This document shows positions 48,546 through 59,645 of a stretch of DNA of 64,000 nt, piece after piece. The stretch lies in the NCBI GenBank assembly GCA_026874595.1, contig CM049316.1, positions 34,169,339 to 34,233,338 on the forward strand, in the 5' to 3' direction. The translations under genes were made by a program, and so were the position numbers. The notes under the pieces are model-generated. The model ran no database searches. It was not told where the DNA came from and saw nothing but the letters and a program-made list of their open reading frames with translations. Every line of letters begins with the position of its first letter. Within the stretch, counting starts at the first letter, position 1. The stretch is from Sipunculus nudus. Its lineage: Eukaryota > Annelida > Sipuncula > Golfingiida > Sipunculidae.

Positions 48546-49328
48546 ATGTCTGGTCAACCAGGCTTTAATCCACCAATGAAAGCAGTGACAGTTTTTTTAA
48601 TAACCAGCGATGCAGGAATTCTGGTCTTTGCCGAAGGCAGTTCGGCTGTTTTCGGTGCATGGCAACCTTCATTCATTTTCCACGGAAAAATCACACAAAA
48701 TGGTGTGTTCCTATTATTTATTTTCAAAGCGGCGAGGTCACTGCGGGACCAATAACCTTTAAATTGAGGTATGGCACTGTGTTATACGCAACAAATGTTC
48801 AGAGATCATTAAGGAAAAACGTAGACCCCCTTCTTTATATAAATATTAGAGAAACAACCATACAGCCACTGCATCGCAGAATAGGCATTTTCTGACATAT
48901 TTTAATGAAAGGTTCAAGGGGTTATCTTCAATTAATAGTTGCCAGATATCGGAATATGTCCCAATAATAGAGCATATGAAGTGAAAAATCAGATTTCTTC
49001 ATCTGACACCATGTCCAATGTATTTAAATTTAAAACGGATGAGATATTTCGAGTAGACCGTAACCTAGTGGTGTTGAATTTCAGCACTGAAGGTCCCCCC
49101 TGGTTCAATCCTTACCAGCGTTTAAAAGACTCATCAGATAAAGAATCATCTTCTCCTACATTTTCAAACCTTGTCAGATGTTCTTCCGTGAATCGTTGGT
49201 GTAAACTAGAAAAGCGCAGACCTCCACCAAAGAAGATCATTGCCGACAAATGGCATTGTCAGAATGCATTTGATCACAATAGACCGCTGATCTTAGGTGC
49301 TTTTGCAACGATTTTCCACAAGCTGTGA
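48546..49328 (+). other. Two adjacent unrecognised plus-strand open frames
   Basis: Frames at 48546-48755 (69 codons) and 48939-49328 (129 codons) are open. The longer contains FKFKTDEIFRVDRNLVVLNF, a Ser-rich stretch, and a basic KRRPPPKK segment. I recognise no domain, and no splice or promoter signals tie them together. They may be chance, exons of an unknown gene, or transposon-derived. Confidence 0.2.
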
Positions 49329-49569
49329 CTTTTATGTACCAATGATATTTACTTTCGACCTTGATCTGGTTGAATTTAATGATTATATAATTTTGCATCT
49401 TACCTTTTGAAAATATATACATTAAATGTCCCGTTTTAACAAACTAAACATGTTCCCCTACAAAATATACATATAAAGTGAAGTTACTTGTAGGTTCATG
49501 CACATTTGCATCACCCCCAAAGGTCACGTGATATTTATTTTTGCTGCATTTACTCCAAGGGTGTTTAAT

Positions 49570-49960
49570 GCATTGAAGTGGTCGATTCCGTACAATTTGA
49601 GTAAGCGTGCAAGTCAGAGTACATGCCATGCGAGTCCAGGTCCTTGAGGTTTAAGTCCAAGTCCATTATATCTTCGAGTCCGAATTATTTGAAACACGAG
49701 TCTAAGTCCGATTCCGAAGTCAATACTAATCTATTTATAAGAAAATAACGGCTCTTTAAGATTATCCCGTGTATTTTTATGTAATAACATTTATATCCTG
49801 ATGCACCGGTGAAGCTTGGCATATATGTATCGTTTTTATTTGCGATATTTAGTAATAATTCGCACATGCATCTGTAAGAATTCGCACGCGCCTTGTTTCT
49901 GCTGGACTCGAGTGTTTTCAGGTGAGCCTAAGCCTAAATCAGAGTTAATAAAAATGTAGC
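49570..49960. mobile_element. Short relative of the satellite-bearing element, with one monomer
   Basis: It has the GAGTCCAAGTCC-rich left half, one 38-40 bp unit at about 49796-49833 (ATCCTGATGCACC then GAAGCTTGGCATATAT, matching array variants with GGCATATAT), and the right half with TAATTCGCACATGCAT and TTTCTGCTGGAC. It is therefore the same element as at 16580-20900 but without the array. Outer ends are approximate. Confidence 0.55.
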
Positions 49961-50934
49961 GGCGTTTTTTTTCAGGGGGTTAACATGTCGGAGCATTATA
50001 TAGATCACGTGCCCCCGATTACTTTAATATTCATAACCTTTTCGGGATTGCAACAGAAAATAATAAAAAAAAACCTGTACCGATATTTTAGAACACTGCA
50101 TTATGACTCTATTTATAATTATACATGCAAACTAATATTAATAAAGATAAAAAAAACTTGAACTCTCTTTGAGCAAGTTACTAAAATGTAGTACCAATGA
50201 ATCACTTTCAAACGAATGCGTTTCCGTCGTTGATGAACCTTTAGAGACCTCGATTTTCTTTTATCAGATTCTGGTTTCCCAGCTTAATGACCATGGATGA
50301 TAAATTGTATACCATGTTGTCCTTCTAACTAGTATTCTTTACTATAATCAATCATCTACCGCATTTCTCAGAAAGCCCTTTTTACCTTTTTACACAAGCC
50401 GCGCTCTGTGTGGGCTATAAGGCCACACAAAACACATTGTTGTCCTATGGGTACGGCGAGCACAATCGTGCGATGTTTTTCTGTAAACAAGTACTTTAAA
50501 AAAGTCCAAAAATATATAATATAAAAGTCCTTATAATTGCTATTGGCTCAAACTAAAAAAAATGGGTCTGCAAGTAATTAAACAACTCCTGTTATATAGT
50601 ACCACATTCAGATTTATTAAAAAATATACACGTGTAGTATGAAGGAGTTGTGAGGATACATAGACAAAAACATTTAACTTAATTACTGTCTTTCCCTCCC
50701 AATAAAACAGACACATTCACGTCTTTCATATAAAACCTAACGTTCGAGATATTCGACATAAGTCTTTTTTTTCATGGACTGGACCATTGACGGAGGCATC
50801 AGATTTACATTGTTAATAAAGATGATAAATATATATCAATAACAACAACAAACTCCCAAACACCTATTCAGATTATTTCTGGGCTTAGAGGCGTTGTTTT
50901 ATATGCCTATCTATATTATATGTTATATTATATG

Positions 50935-50986
<52 letters not shown>

Positions 50987-52649
50987 GCACCCACTGGTAG
51001 TAGTATATGTATGTCGTTTTGTTGTATTTATGCCGCGTTACGTTTAAATTAACAAAGAGATTTCCTTTAATAACAACTCAATGTGGTAATTTATACAATA
51101 TTTCCCATTGGAACGCATTTTTGTATTTGAAGATAGTCGTGCATACACGACTTAGTGTCATGTAAGTATTTTAACTCGGTTAGTCTACTTGTCATAGGGG
51201 CAAATCACGCTACCTGTCATCTTGCAAAATTCCAAGCATTTTGTCTCCACAATTAAACTAAAAATCAATCGACCGTTTTCTTCGTTTGTTTTTTTTATTC
51301 ATGAGTGGTTGGAACAGTTTTTTGGTGGGTTTGGCCTAAGTATGATGGCTGTCTGAGGAGAACACACGAGCAAGCCATAAATAGCGGACTCTTGCCTTAA
51401 TCAGTCTGTTCCATCCATAACAATACATGTTTATCTAGATAACCAGGATTGCTGCATACAAAAAGTATTTTTACTTTCCTTTGTAGTTTGATTATCTGAC
51501 TTGTAATCACAGTTGCTTATCAAGTTTGACAAAGTACCATTATTAAGAAAAAACGGTTATAGTTCCCAAGCGTAAGCAGGGAATTAGATTCCTTTCCTTT
51601 TTGAAGGAGGGGAATGATGATTTATTTGATCTTGCTGTATCTACCTGCTTGTCTGTCTGCTTGTTTTTCTCCTTCTATGTATGTATACATCAAGGGAAAA
51701 CCTAGGTTTTTTTTTGGCGGGGGGGGGGGGGGTTATATATAAGAAGTCATACGAATTACTTTCGAATTGTTAATTAAATATTTATTCAGTAAAATTTTAA
51801 AAGGAATCAATTTGCTTATTTTTTTCTGGATACGTATTTGGTACAATAAATACACATTTAGTAGCCCTTATTAAATATTTTCCAAATGGTACTTATATGG
51901 TCAATTTCCATTCACTCTCATCAGTCTTTAAAAAATTTATTGCAGCGAATGACGTAAGTGTTACGTAAAGTGATTACATTTATTATCAGAGGTTAGACTT
52001 ATTCATATTATAATATGTCTGTCACGGATGATGTATGTTATATGTTCACATTTGTCAGTATATTCTTTATATTGTTAAAATGTAGAATACAATCGGGATG
52101 ACAAATGTGCACGCAATCTGTACACTAGCTAATAGTACCCGATATTGCAAGAAAGGCCTATTTAAGTCAGTTAAGGGTCCAATCCTTTCGACATTAATGC
52201 TTAAAAAGCCTGTTGAGTTTGGAAGGCGCTTATTAGTAATCAGCTAGAAGGTAACTGCCTCAATTTCTTTACTGCTTTCTTCATCCAGGCTATGTATATC
52301 TGCAGAATTCAATTTCAGTTAGTGATAAAAAAAAGTCAAACATGGACATCAGACGTTGAGATACTGGTTACGAAGCTACGACAGGTCTTTTTTAGGTTAT
52401 ACTGACAACAAAGCCAATATTAATGCTCTTTTTTCAGTAACAAAGATATAATGTTTGTCTCCTGTATTAACAGTTCAGCTGGAACAAGAGTCCAGGATAC
52501 ATCACACAACGTTTAAAATGTCTTTAACACAATGCAAGAGCATTTGTACAATCTTTGTTTGTGACTCTAATAGTCCCCCCGGCGTCATTTTTTTGTCCCA
52601 GAATCCTCCCACAGTTGGTGTGACCTGCATACTGTGGTTGTCTTTTGAT
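49961..52649. other. Intergenic with one (AT)n microsatellite
   Basis: The (AT)n run is at about 50938-50985 and a G-run lies at about 51719-51732. No gene or named element otherwise. Confidence 0.5.
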
Positions 52650-53066
52650 TAGCGAGGGTTTCAATTTCGCGATATTCGCAAAAAAGAAAATCATAAAAAA
52701 ATGAAACCTTCGCGTATAAGAGGCCCCATCACCGAAGGAAAGTAGAAAGGTAGAAGATTGATCATATAAATGATAACTATAGATCTTGTATGTAACCTGT
52801 CAATCAAATATTACTTTTTACAATGATGTCCAATTTTTCAATATATTTGCCAGTAATTCATATCAAATGTGATGCTCCATTCGACCACGGTCAATAAAAT
52901 CTGTGTTTGCGCATATTTTATTTAATTTTATATTTCATGTATAATTTGATATCCACAATATAACGGATATACTCATTGTAATTATTTTATGTTAAGGTAA
53001 GATCGCGAAAAATATAAAAAAACACAAGCGAAACAAAGAAAAAGCGAAATTTTAACCTCGCGAATA
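52650..53066. mobile_element. Inverted-repeat element of about 415 bp (MITE-like)
   Basis: The left end AGCGAGGGTTTCAATTTCGC (52651-52670) pairs with the right end around 53042-53063, whose inverse complement is CGCGAGGTTAAAATTTCGCT. Both are followed inward by A-rich DNA. This suggests a non-autonomous DNA transposon about 570 bp upstream of the SLC5 gene. Confidence 0.55.
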
Positions 53067-53592
53067 TGAAGCAAGCACAGTTAAGCGCTATAATCAATCT
53101 GCTGCATGTTTAAAATGTCTGATTCACTTATTGGTACTAAAGGCAAGGGTATCTGAAACTGATCATCCAACAGAAATAAGTTAACGGTTCATGTAACATC
53201 AGGTTGTGCTTTTTCACCTTGATCGCGTGATGCAAAATGTTAATGACCCTGCTTACAGTAAATAAAGAGCTTATTAGCCTAGCGGACTGGCGTGACCATT
53301 TCATCCAAAATAATTATAGACACTCCTAACACCAGTATCGTAATTGTCCAATTATCAAAAGCGGCATTAAATTGTAACAAACCTCAAGCGAAACATATTA
53401 GGTGCAGATTTGTTAATCATCAAGTATATATAAGAGAACTGGAGTTAATTAAAAATATTATGAACAGAAATGTACGGGCATAATCATCAAATACAATTGA
53501 GATTTTTCCATTTAAAATGTACAGCGCGCAACTTGTAACAGCTGCAATATGGCCCATGTATCACTCCCGTGCTCAACCCTTAATTGAGCCCA

Positions 53593-53599
53593 TATAAAA
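53593..53599 (+). promoter_or_regulatory. TATA box of the SLC5 gene
   Basis: TATAAAA lies 35 bp before the start ATG, so the 5' UTR would be only about 10 bases if initiation is at the usual distance. The surrounding sequence (GCGCAACTTGTAACAGC, CCGTGCTCAACCCTTAAT) is shared with the broken copy at 59.1 kb, where the TATA core is replaced by an A run. Confidence 0.6.
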
Positions 53600-53633
53600 C
53601 TGAAAACCACTAGTCCATCGCAGTAACGACACC

Positions 53634-55493
53634 ATGCGTAACACACACCGGTTCCACTGGGCCGACTACCTCCTTTTCACAGCCAGCGTGCTTCTTGGGG
53701 CATTTATCAGTATTTATCATGCAGTTGTGTTCAGGAAGACATCCAGCACTGCTGATTATCTTATGGGAGGGCGGAATATGAGCGTCCTTCCGGTTGCCGC
53801 TTCTTTGGTCGTCAGCATTGTATCCGCCATCTTTGTTCTCGGTTTTCCCGCCGAGGCCTACAGTTTCGGATGTTACGCATTCTTTTGGATTTTCGGGGTG
53901 CTTCTGGCGAACGCTGTTGCATGTTTGTTCTACCTACCAGTTTACCACAGACTACAAGTAACGAGCGCTTACGAGTATCTTGAACGTCGCTTCAGTAAGG
54001 AGGTCCGTACCGCTTGCTCTATTATAACTATGGCTCAAACAATGCTATATAGCTCTGTTGCAATGCTAGCCCCTTCTATAGCAATAAATCAGGCAACAGG
54101 CCTCCCAACCTGGGCCTGTATTGTACTATCTGCGGTCGTCTGCACGTTCTACACAACTCTTGGAGGATTCAGAACAGTTCTATGGACAGATACAGTTCAG
54201 TGTCTCATCATCCTGACTGGAATGACTGCAACACTAATCAAAGGATGTACGGACGTCGGTGGTTTAGGTAAAGTGTTCAACGTATCTTTTGTGGGACGCA
54301 GAACGCAAATGGTAAACATGATACCAGACTTCACTAGCAGATGGGACAATTGGACTTGGCTTTTCGGTACGTTTCCTTCTATAGTCGGTATATATGCAAC
54401 TGCACAATGGTCAGTTCAACGCTTCTGTAGTGTGCGCAAAGTACACAAGGCCCAGCTGGCTGTCCTATGCACGGCTCCAATTCTACTTCTTCTACAAACT
54501 CTTGCTGTCGGACTGGGACTCCTAGCGTTCACGTATTACTTAGGTTGTGACCCTTTACTCTCCGGCCGTATTACAACACGTGACCAAACACTACCCATTT
54601 TAGTAATGGATGTATTCCATCGCCATCCAGGAATGCCGGGTATATTTTTGTCGAGCGTTTTTAGCGCAGCCCTGAGCACTCTCAGTTCAATGCAGAACAG
54701 CTTCGCTACCGTACTCCTGGAAGATATTGTAAAACCAATTCATTTGCGTTGCAGGGGACGCCTGTTTAGCGATACACGTGCACTAATAATATCTAAGGTA
54801 ACTGTTGTATTAGCTGGTGCCATGATCGCCTCCTTATCCCTTCTGGCAGCAAACACAGGTAAATTGCTTATCCAACTTTCCTTTGCGTCATTGATGCTTG
54901 GTGCCGCCCCTGTGCTCGGGGTGTTCTCCCTTGGACTCTTCTGTTCGTTCTCAAATACCAAAGGCGCAATCAGTGGACTTTGTAGCGGACTTTTCGTTCT
55001 CGGATGGCTCATTATAGGAACAATGACGGTGCCAAAGTCACCTGACCCAGTGCTACCAATAAGTACGGAATTATGCCAAGACAATTATCATACGAACCTG
55101 TCAACTATGCCGTTTGGAAACCACACCATCTTTAGCCCGACCACGTTCGCCAGTACTCTCCCTATTTCACAACCGTCAACCACGATCGCTAGTGTTATCC
55201 CTATATCACAACCGTCAGGCCTTAATCGTTTCTACAAGATCACACATCAGTATTACGGAGTCGTCGGCTTCGTTCCTGCCTTAGTTGTTGGCGTTTTCGT
55301 AAGTCTCCTGACAGGGGGTTATAAAGATAGAAAAATTGTTGAGCCTGACGTTCTCTTTTCGTTCAGGAAAGATATGCCGTGGTGTAATGGCCTGTCTGAA
55401 GAGACGAGGACACCAGAACAAGGACGAACCGACCCCACAGGACTAGACGATCTCCATCAAGAGAAGATGTTAATTAATATATGTAATTTATGA
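53634..55493 (+). CDS. SLC5-family sodium-coupled transporter (SMCT/SMVT-like), complete and intronless
   Basis: The 619-residue protein is close to the length of SLC5A8 and SLC5A6 (about 610-635). It probably cotransports Na+ with a monocarboxylate or vitamin across the plasma membrane; the substrate cannot be read. Seen: first helix at about 11-33; ADYLMGGRNM (40-49), typical of SLC5 loop 1; FPAEAY (71-76); YEYLERRF (113-120); GGFRTVLWTD (177-186) with Q189, the sodium:solute symporter pattern; SAALSTLSSMQNS (344-356), where Na2-site serines lie in this fold. A late extracellular loop has sequons N488 and N496 and a 13-residue tandem duplication (ASTLPISQPS at 506-515, ASVIPISQPS at 519-528). 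The last helix at about 543-560 precedes a hydrophilic C-tail. The ATG follows a TATA box and the Met lies just before helix 1. A plus-strand AATAAA occurs at 56138. Family confidence is high; the subfamily is moderate. Confidence 0.95.
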   Translation: MRNTHRFHWADYLLFTASVLLGAFISIYHAVVFRKTSSTADYLMGGRNMSVLPVAASLVVSIVSAIFVLGFPAEAYSFGCYAFFWIFGVLLANAVACLFYLPVYHRLQVTSAYEYLERRFSKEVRTACSIITMAQTMLYSSVAMLAPSIAINQATGLPTWACIVLSAVVCTFYTTLGGFRTVLWTDTVQCLIILTGMTATLIKGCTDVGGLGKVFNVSFVGRRTQMVNMIPDFTSRWDNWTWLFGTFPSIVGIYATAQWSVQRFCSVRKVHKAQLAVLCTAPILLLLQTLAVGLGLLAFTYYLGCDPLLSGRITTRDQTLPILVMDVFHRHPGMPGIFLSSVFSAALSTLSSMQNSFATVLLEDIVKPIHLRCRGRLFSDTRALIISKVTVVLAGAMIASLSLLAANTGKLLIQLSFASLMLGAAPVLGVFSLGLFCSFSNTKGAISGLCSGLFVLGWLIIGTMTVPKSPDPVLPISTELCQDNYHTNLSTMPFGNHTIFSPTTFASTLPISQPSTTIASVIPISQPSGLNRFYKITHQYYGVVGFVPALVVGVFVSLLTGGYKDRKIVEPDVLFSFRKDMPWCNGLSEETRTPEQGRTDPTGLDDLHQEKMLINICNL

Positions 55494-56488
55494 AACTCAC
55501 TGAAATACATCAAGTTGAGGAATGGGATTATTTTCAGAGCATTAGCCTGAGACACCCGAATTTCGTAATTTAAATCATTTTTGTACAACACTTATCTTTT
55601 CTGCCTGCCATTGTCAAAAGTTACGTGCTATATTTAATAACTGATATATCAGTATATCGCAATGTATATAAATATAAGAGCTGAATCAAGATATCGATAT
55701 ATCGATACATATCGATACGCAACAACGATACGGTTACCGATACGCTATGCATGTTGTATCGTCTTATCGATGAAACACAAAAACTGTTAACAAATGTAAT
55801 TCCAAGTCATACAAGCTCAACTGTATTCTGAGTATAAAGCTTCAGCTGCTTTGTATTTCATAAATTGAATTATTAAGACTTATAGGTGCCCATTCATCTA
55901 CCTTTTGAAAAGAATTTATGTGGTTTCTTGCGTCCTCTTTGTATATATTGATAGTCTAAGGATAATTTTGGTTGTGAACAGTTCTTGTAATGCCTTCATG
56001 AAGGATGAATGAACTTTATTTATCAACACCTTTTTGTAAACACAGCAATGTTGACAAACAGGAAAAACATGTAACTTAAGTTGGAAGGTTGTATGTATGT
56101 GGAAGTAGAAAGATCTGTTTTACGGGTCCAAAAATATAATAAACACGTTATAAACAAAACAAGCTTTCTTGCCTATTTTTATAAAATCATAAAGGAATTG
56201 CCTTTAGTTTATAATGGTCAGATAGGTGATTAAGCCCCTTTAAATAAGATCACGCATTGCCGTATGATCGACTTGATTAGTATTGCTCTCACAGTTTTAG
56301 TTGCTTCCATGACAAGTCGGCACGTGTGAGCGATGATATTATGGCCTTTTTTCCCCTTTATTTACGAAACATTTTTCCATACAGCTTTTTATCATAAATT
56401 ATATAAAACGTCAATACGTATCGGGAATAACTTTCAGTCTATTGCATACGTTTTGCACCTGAATAGGCTGACGGATACCCAGCTCTTT

Positions 56489-56491
<3 letters not shown>

Positions 56492-56545
<54 letters not shown>
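56492..56545. repeat. (AT)n microsatellite in the left arm
   Basis: It has the same position relative to flanks as the run at 62209-62255, so it predates the inverted duplication. The frame running through it is not a gene. Confidence 0.95.
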
Positions 56546-56548
<3 letters not shown>

Positions 56549-57536
56549 AGAAAAAAATCTATTTCATGTAAACAGATACAATGAAAATATCACAATACGT
56601 ATCACAATACGCTACCACGTATTACAATATATATCGATAAAAAAAAAATGTAAGCGATGCCATACCGAAGTCAACATATACGAGTCTCAGTTCATCAGGA
56701 AGAACAAGCATTTAATAATGATGATATGCGGAATGAAATTTGGTAACTACACAGTTTCCTATGTGTTATGTGATTTATTTTTATGAAATATCACTATTAT
56801 AATTATTATCATTATTACTATTATTATAATAGGTATTGTAGTTGATAGAATTTTCTGAATTAGATTCTATATATCATCTGTTTGTACCATTTCGAAGCAG
56901 GTTAATACAATAATACATATGAGATAAAGAGAAGAAGTGAAATATTTTCTTTCTTAGGTTCTTGAGTGACGCTTTTTGTAAGAGACCCAGTGAAAGGTCA
57001 GTTGGTAGAGATTTACGGAAAACAAACAAATACATTCTATTCCCGAGCAAAGATGTGTTTTTCATATTGATCACATGCTCCGGTAATATCTGGCAGAAAT
57101 ATTAACCTTGATATCGTAATCTCATAGCAGGGCTTGCGATGCATATGAAACATGTTCAGCCTGATAACTTTGTTCTTTGCTGTTGACGATTATATGTATA
57201 TGTTTGCTTCCCATAATTTCTGCCACATTCATGTTAACCATGTAATTTCCTTATTATTCAGTCCTGTACCTGAAAACCAGAAAACCAAATTCTTAATGTA
57301 AAGTTTCACCTTCCTCCTCCTTCAATAGGCCAGACCTATCCTGAATTTAAACAAAAAAACGGTATGTCTCACATGACGGACACCGTATTGTTCTGCAGGT
57401 TGAATGTGCCAACCAGCGTAATCATATTGAGTAAGCTGCAGGTTCAACTTTCGTTGTCTTCATTTAAAGGTAGATCGAAGATAAAGCCGAAGCTCTACGC
57501 GGGGTAACGTTATAAACGACATATTGCAAATGATAT

Positions 57537-57586
57537 AACCAGATATAACCAGATATAGCCAGATATAACCAGATATAACCAGAAAA
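57537..57586. repeat. Five copies of a 10-bp repeat
   Basis: GATATAACCA repeats five times (one copy GATATAGCCA). The right arm has only a TATACAACTTCTTTATACAA-like stretch at the matching place (about 61250), so the expansion is specific to this arm. Confidence 0.9.
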
Positions 57587-57935
57587 AAGGTTAAAATACA
57601 ACAGCAAAGATTATGACCCTCACTTTAAGGTCTTGGCCAATCCCTCCCTGCGTTTAAAGTTTACTAAAACGATATCTCCTTTCCAAAAATGTAAGATGTA
57701 TGTGTGCAGGGACAATAGATTAATTTGTCAGATATTGGCGTCATACATGCCATACATAGACATGCATAAAAAACTAAACCGACATTGAATGACATCAGCT
57801 CCGGATTCGGGCCTGCTTGTTGATGTATTCGGAAGTCCCTTTATCCCATTTATTTGAAATAAATCTAGCTAAAGGAAATATCACAACCACTTAAATCACC
57901 TTTGATATCTGAACACTTGGTACTTTAACTAGTAA

Positions 57936-58341
57936 AGTTATTATATTCATCACTACGTCAAGCTCATATAAAAGATCAAGTAAGATCTTGATTCTGTTAG
58001 TATGCTGGTATATCAATTATTTTTTTATCATACAGTAATTATACGCGTCATAACAGGCCATTCTGAAATATAACACAGACGTTTAAATTGATATAGAACT
58101 ATATATAGCCAAGCAACTTCCACCCAGAAACGCTTGCGGTAAATGTCCCTGATAATTAAATATAGTATAAGTATAGTGGCATGGGATGTGTGAAAAAATA
58201 TCTTGAATGGAAAGTTTCATCCGTCCAATTAAAAATCCCATCAAACAATTAGTTCCAACTGCATGAGGAGCCTGACTGATATACACAAAATTGTGTGGTT
58301 CAAAAACCGTAAGTCATTGATCGCTTACAAGTAAAACCTCC
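57936..58341. other. Spacer of the inverted duplication, unrecognised part
   Basis: No match to the opposite arm and no domain was seen. Confidence 0.4.
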
Positions 58342-58428
58342 ATGGCTCTACGCAATCGGTTCCACTAGGCTGATTATCTCCTCTACACCAGCACCATCCT
58401 CCTTAGCCAGGACAACCCGACTCAATAG
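58342..58428 (+). pseudogene. SLC5 N-terminal fragment (broken copy)
   Basis: Starting at ATG 58342 the plus strand reads MALRNRFH, a stop, then ADYLLYTSTILL, colinear with MRNTHRFHWADYLLFTASVLL of the intact gene. The Trp codon TGG has become TAG. Similarity ends after about 22 codons (SQDNPTQ, stop at 58426). It is a small relic in the spacer of the inverted duplication, in the same orientation as the intact gene. Confidence 0.75.
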
Positions 58429-59104
58429 GCAATCGGATAATTGGGCTGTTAAGCCTACTCGAGTCATGATACAGGTAATATCGAGGAATGTATCGCAGTG
58501 GTCTTGCATCAGGTTCACATTGTGGTAAAAGGTCCATAATCTAAATATTAGGCAAAGAATGAAAAATTTGCACGACAGTATACATAGAGCTCACAACCAA
58601 AACTGAAACACCGTCTCCTTGGACACGGGTCATTTCCTGTATCGCCTGCAAGCTGCCTGCGTCCTGTAACCAGTGCGAGCCAAGCTTCATGCGGTCATTA
58701 ATTTAACAAACATGCCGAGGGGTTTACCAATGTGCTTGATTAAAACGGAATATTTTTTTTCGCTCATGTGTGGTATTATTAGAAAGTACACAAAACAAAA
58801 GCACGTTTTGTCTTGTTTATGTTGATTGAGAGTGTGCCTGTAGGCCATGAAGCGTTGTCAAAAACTTACGAAAATATTTGTATCCTCATAAGGCCTTATA
58901 ATGATGTTTAAATTGAATATTTATTGAAATGTTTGGAACTTTGGGCCTGAGGCCTTTTTCCTGAATAAAATTCTGTTCTGTTCTGTCTCTTATAATGATG
59001 TAAAGACACTCTGGCGCCAGTAATCTGGTCGTAATGCCAGAGGGTCGATATGACGCTACATCCTCCTGGGCGCATCTATGAATATTTTCCATGCTGTTGT
59101 GTTC
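58429..59104. other. Spacer DNA, possible LINE tail
   Basis: Near 58905-58997 the minus strand has ACAGAACAGAACAGAATTTTATT followed by AGGCCTCAGGCCC. Such ACAGA/TTTATT tails occur at the 3' ends of some LINEs, as far as I recall. Otherwise nothing is recognised. Confidence 0.35.
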
Positions 59105-59645
59105 CTTTTAATATATTCAGCGTGCAACTTGCAACAGCAGCAAAATAGCACGTGTCACTCGCGTGCTTAACCCTTAATGCAGACCAAAAAAAAAACGAAA
59201 ACCACTGGACCATGACAACCTCCTTTTCGAAGCCAGCGTGCTTCTGGGGGCTTTTATCAAGATTTATCATGCTGTTTTGTTCAGGAAGACATCCAGCACT
59301 TATGATCATCTTATGATTACTTATACGAAATATGGGAGTTCTTCCCTCGTCAGCATTGTGTCCGCCATCTATGTTCTCAGTTTCCCTGCCGAGACCTACA
59401 ATTCCAGATCTTTCGTTTTCCTCTGGGTCTTCTTCCTTATTTTGAGTAAATCGGTTGCATGTTTATTCTACTTCCAAGTTTACAACCGCCTTCAAGTCGA
59501 GAGCGTTCACGAGTACCTAGAGCTTCGCTTAGGTACTGAGGTTCGTACCATTTGCTCATCAATTTCTATGGTTCAAACACTGCTCTGTTGCTCCGTTGCC
59601 ATGTTCCGACTCAAGTATTTTCATGTATGCAAGACATATTAAAGT
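59105..59645 (+). pseudogene. SLC5 pseudogene, promoter plus N-terminal quarter
   Basis: 59120-59215 matches the upstream region of the intact gene (CGTGCAACTTGCAACAGC, CGTGCTTAACCCTTAATG, AAAACCACTGGACC), but the TATA core is now an A run. The reading frame begins at the position of HWADYLL with a 2-base insertion, then reads LLFEASVLLGAFI, IYHAVLFRKTSST, SLVSIVSAIYVLSFPAE, HEYLELRLGTEVRT and QTLLCCSVAM. It diverges after the residue matching about 145 of the intact protein and stops at 59642. GGRNMS is lost by small changes. It covers only about the first 135 residues, so no transporter can be made. Confidence 0.9.

Larger units (their letters stand above)
53600..57935 (+). repeat. Left arm of a large inverted duplication
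   Basis: Sequence from the SLC5 gene through about 57935 recurs inverted at 59840-64000. Landmarks in order are the SLC5 CDS, CATCAAGTCGAGGAATGG-like DNA after the stop, the CACGTGTGAGCGATGATA site (56322), the (AT)n run, the GACCCAGTGAAAGGTCAGTT segment (56983), CCGTCATGTGAG (57370), the segment with GTCATACATGCCATACAT (57741) and CACTTAAAT (57890). This arm alone has about 590 bp after the gene (55.56-56.15 kb, with ATCGATA-rich DNA) and a 10-bp repeat expansion at 57537. The outer limit is unknown because the other arm leaves the window. Confidence 0.9.

Noticed and set aside
54740-55084. 114-codon minus-strand frame, mirrored at 63090-63434
   Set aside because: It lies antisense within both SLC5 copies and is open only because the sense frame is conserved.
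53634-55493. Recent processed retrocopy
   Set aside because: Upstream promoter-like DNA is shared with another copy and no poly-A tail or target duplication is seen. DNA duplication fits better.
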